Origin: Planctomycetota bacterium
GTDB lineage: Bacteria; Planctomycetota; Phycisphaerae; WQYP01
Direction: 5' to 3'
Assembly: GCA_021838985.1 (NCBI GenBank)
Contig: JAKCCC010000149.1
Span: 1-5,740 of the forward strand
Length of the DNA stretch: 5,740 nt
The notes under the pieces are model-generated. The model was not told the origin of the DNA, ran no database searches, and was given only the letters and a program-made list of their open reading frames with translations. Positions 5,711 through 5,740 of this stretch are shown one piece after another; within the stretch, counting starts at the first letter, position 1; each line of letters begins with the position of its first letter. The position numbers were made by a program, and so were the translations under genes.

Positions 5711-5740
5711 GCCAGGCGATCGCACCCGGCGCCCGGATTG
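5707..5740 (+). CDS. purK: Probable PurK (N5-CAIR synthase), first 11 codons only
   Basis: An ATG at 5707 overlaps the purE stop in ATGA, with GAGG (5698-5701) 5 nt upstream. The visible residues are MSQAIAPGARI followed by a codon starting with G. PurK proteins often open with a short stretch ending in PG-x-x-IG before the GGGQLG nucleotide-binding loop, and purE-purK is a very common gene pair. PurK uses ATP and bicarbonate to carboxylate AIR to N5-CAIR, the substrate for a class I PurE. The identification rests on context and these few residues. The diagnostic loop would lie just outside the window. Confidence 0.7.
   Translation, partial: MSQAIAPGARI

Noticed and set aside
1..5740. CRISPR array, tRNA or rRNA, insertion sequence, defence or secretion system.
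   Set aside because: I saw no regularly spaced direct repeats, RNA-gene signatures, transposase-like proteins or defence domains. Apart from the single winged-helix regulator, every recognisable protein is a central-metabolism enzyme.

Overview
The window is GC-rich chromosomal DNA from a bacterium. It holds five genes in two back-to-back groups of central metabolism. The minus-strand group reads leftward: a small winged-helix regulator (2747-3190), then a single-chain pyruvate carboxylase (pyc, starting at 2706 and running off the left edge after 902 codons). The plus-strand group reads rightward: a Thermus/Rickettsia-type isocitrate dehydrogenase (3622-5070), purE (5087-5710), and the first 11 codons of a gene that is most likely purK (from 5707, running off the right edge).

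Between the groups, 3191-3621 is a non-coding control region. Its left part is very GC-rich and full of inverted repeats. One of these (about 3421-3480) resembles the interspersed intergenic hairpin repeats I associate with Planctomycetes/Verrucomicrobia-type genomes. Its right end (3529-3621) is abruptly AT-rich. It carries a good sigma-70-like promoter for the idh group, a weaker candidate promoter facing the other way, and a perfect 9-bp inverted repeat (3566-3574 / 3595-3603) next to the idh Shine-Dalgarno. The repeat, the Thermus-type idh and the alpha4 pyc suggest a PVC-superphylum organism, but this is an inference and is not proven by the window.

The genes fit together as carboxylation/decarboxylation steps. 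Pyruvate carboxylase adds bicarbonate to pyruvate to refill oxaloacetate. Isocitrate dehydrogenase releases CO2 and makes 2-oxoglutarate and a reduced nicotinamide cofactor. PurK plus PurE use bicarbonate for the AIR-to-CAIR step of purine synthesis. Spacing is operon-like: 40 nt between regulator and pyc, 16 nt between idh and purE, and a 4-nt ATGA overlap between purE and the next gene.

I do not see a defence system, CRISPR array, transposase, tRNA or rRNA. All the enzymes are recognisable families with intact active-site motifs. The less ordinary points are the gene arrangement itself, the divergent palindromic promoter region, the local regulator ahead of pyc, a 46-residue extension on PurE, and an Arg-Arg pair at the cofactor-selecting position of the isocitrate dehydrogenase.
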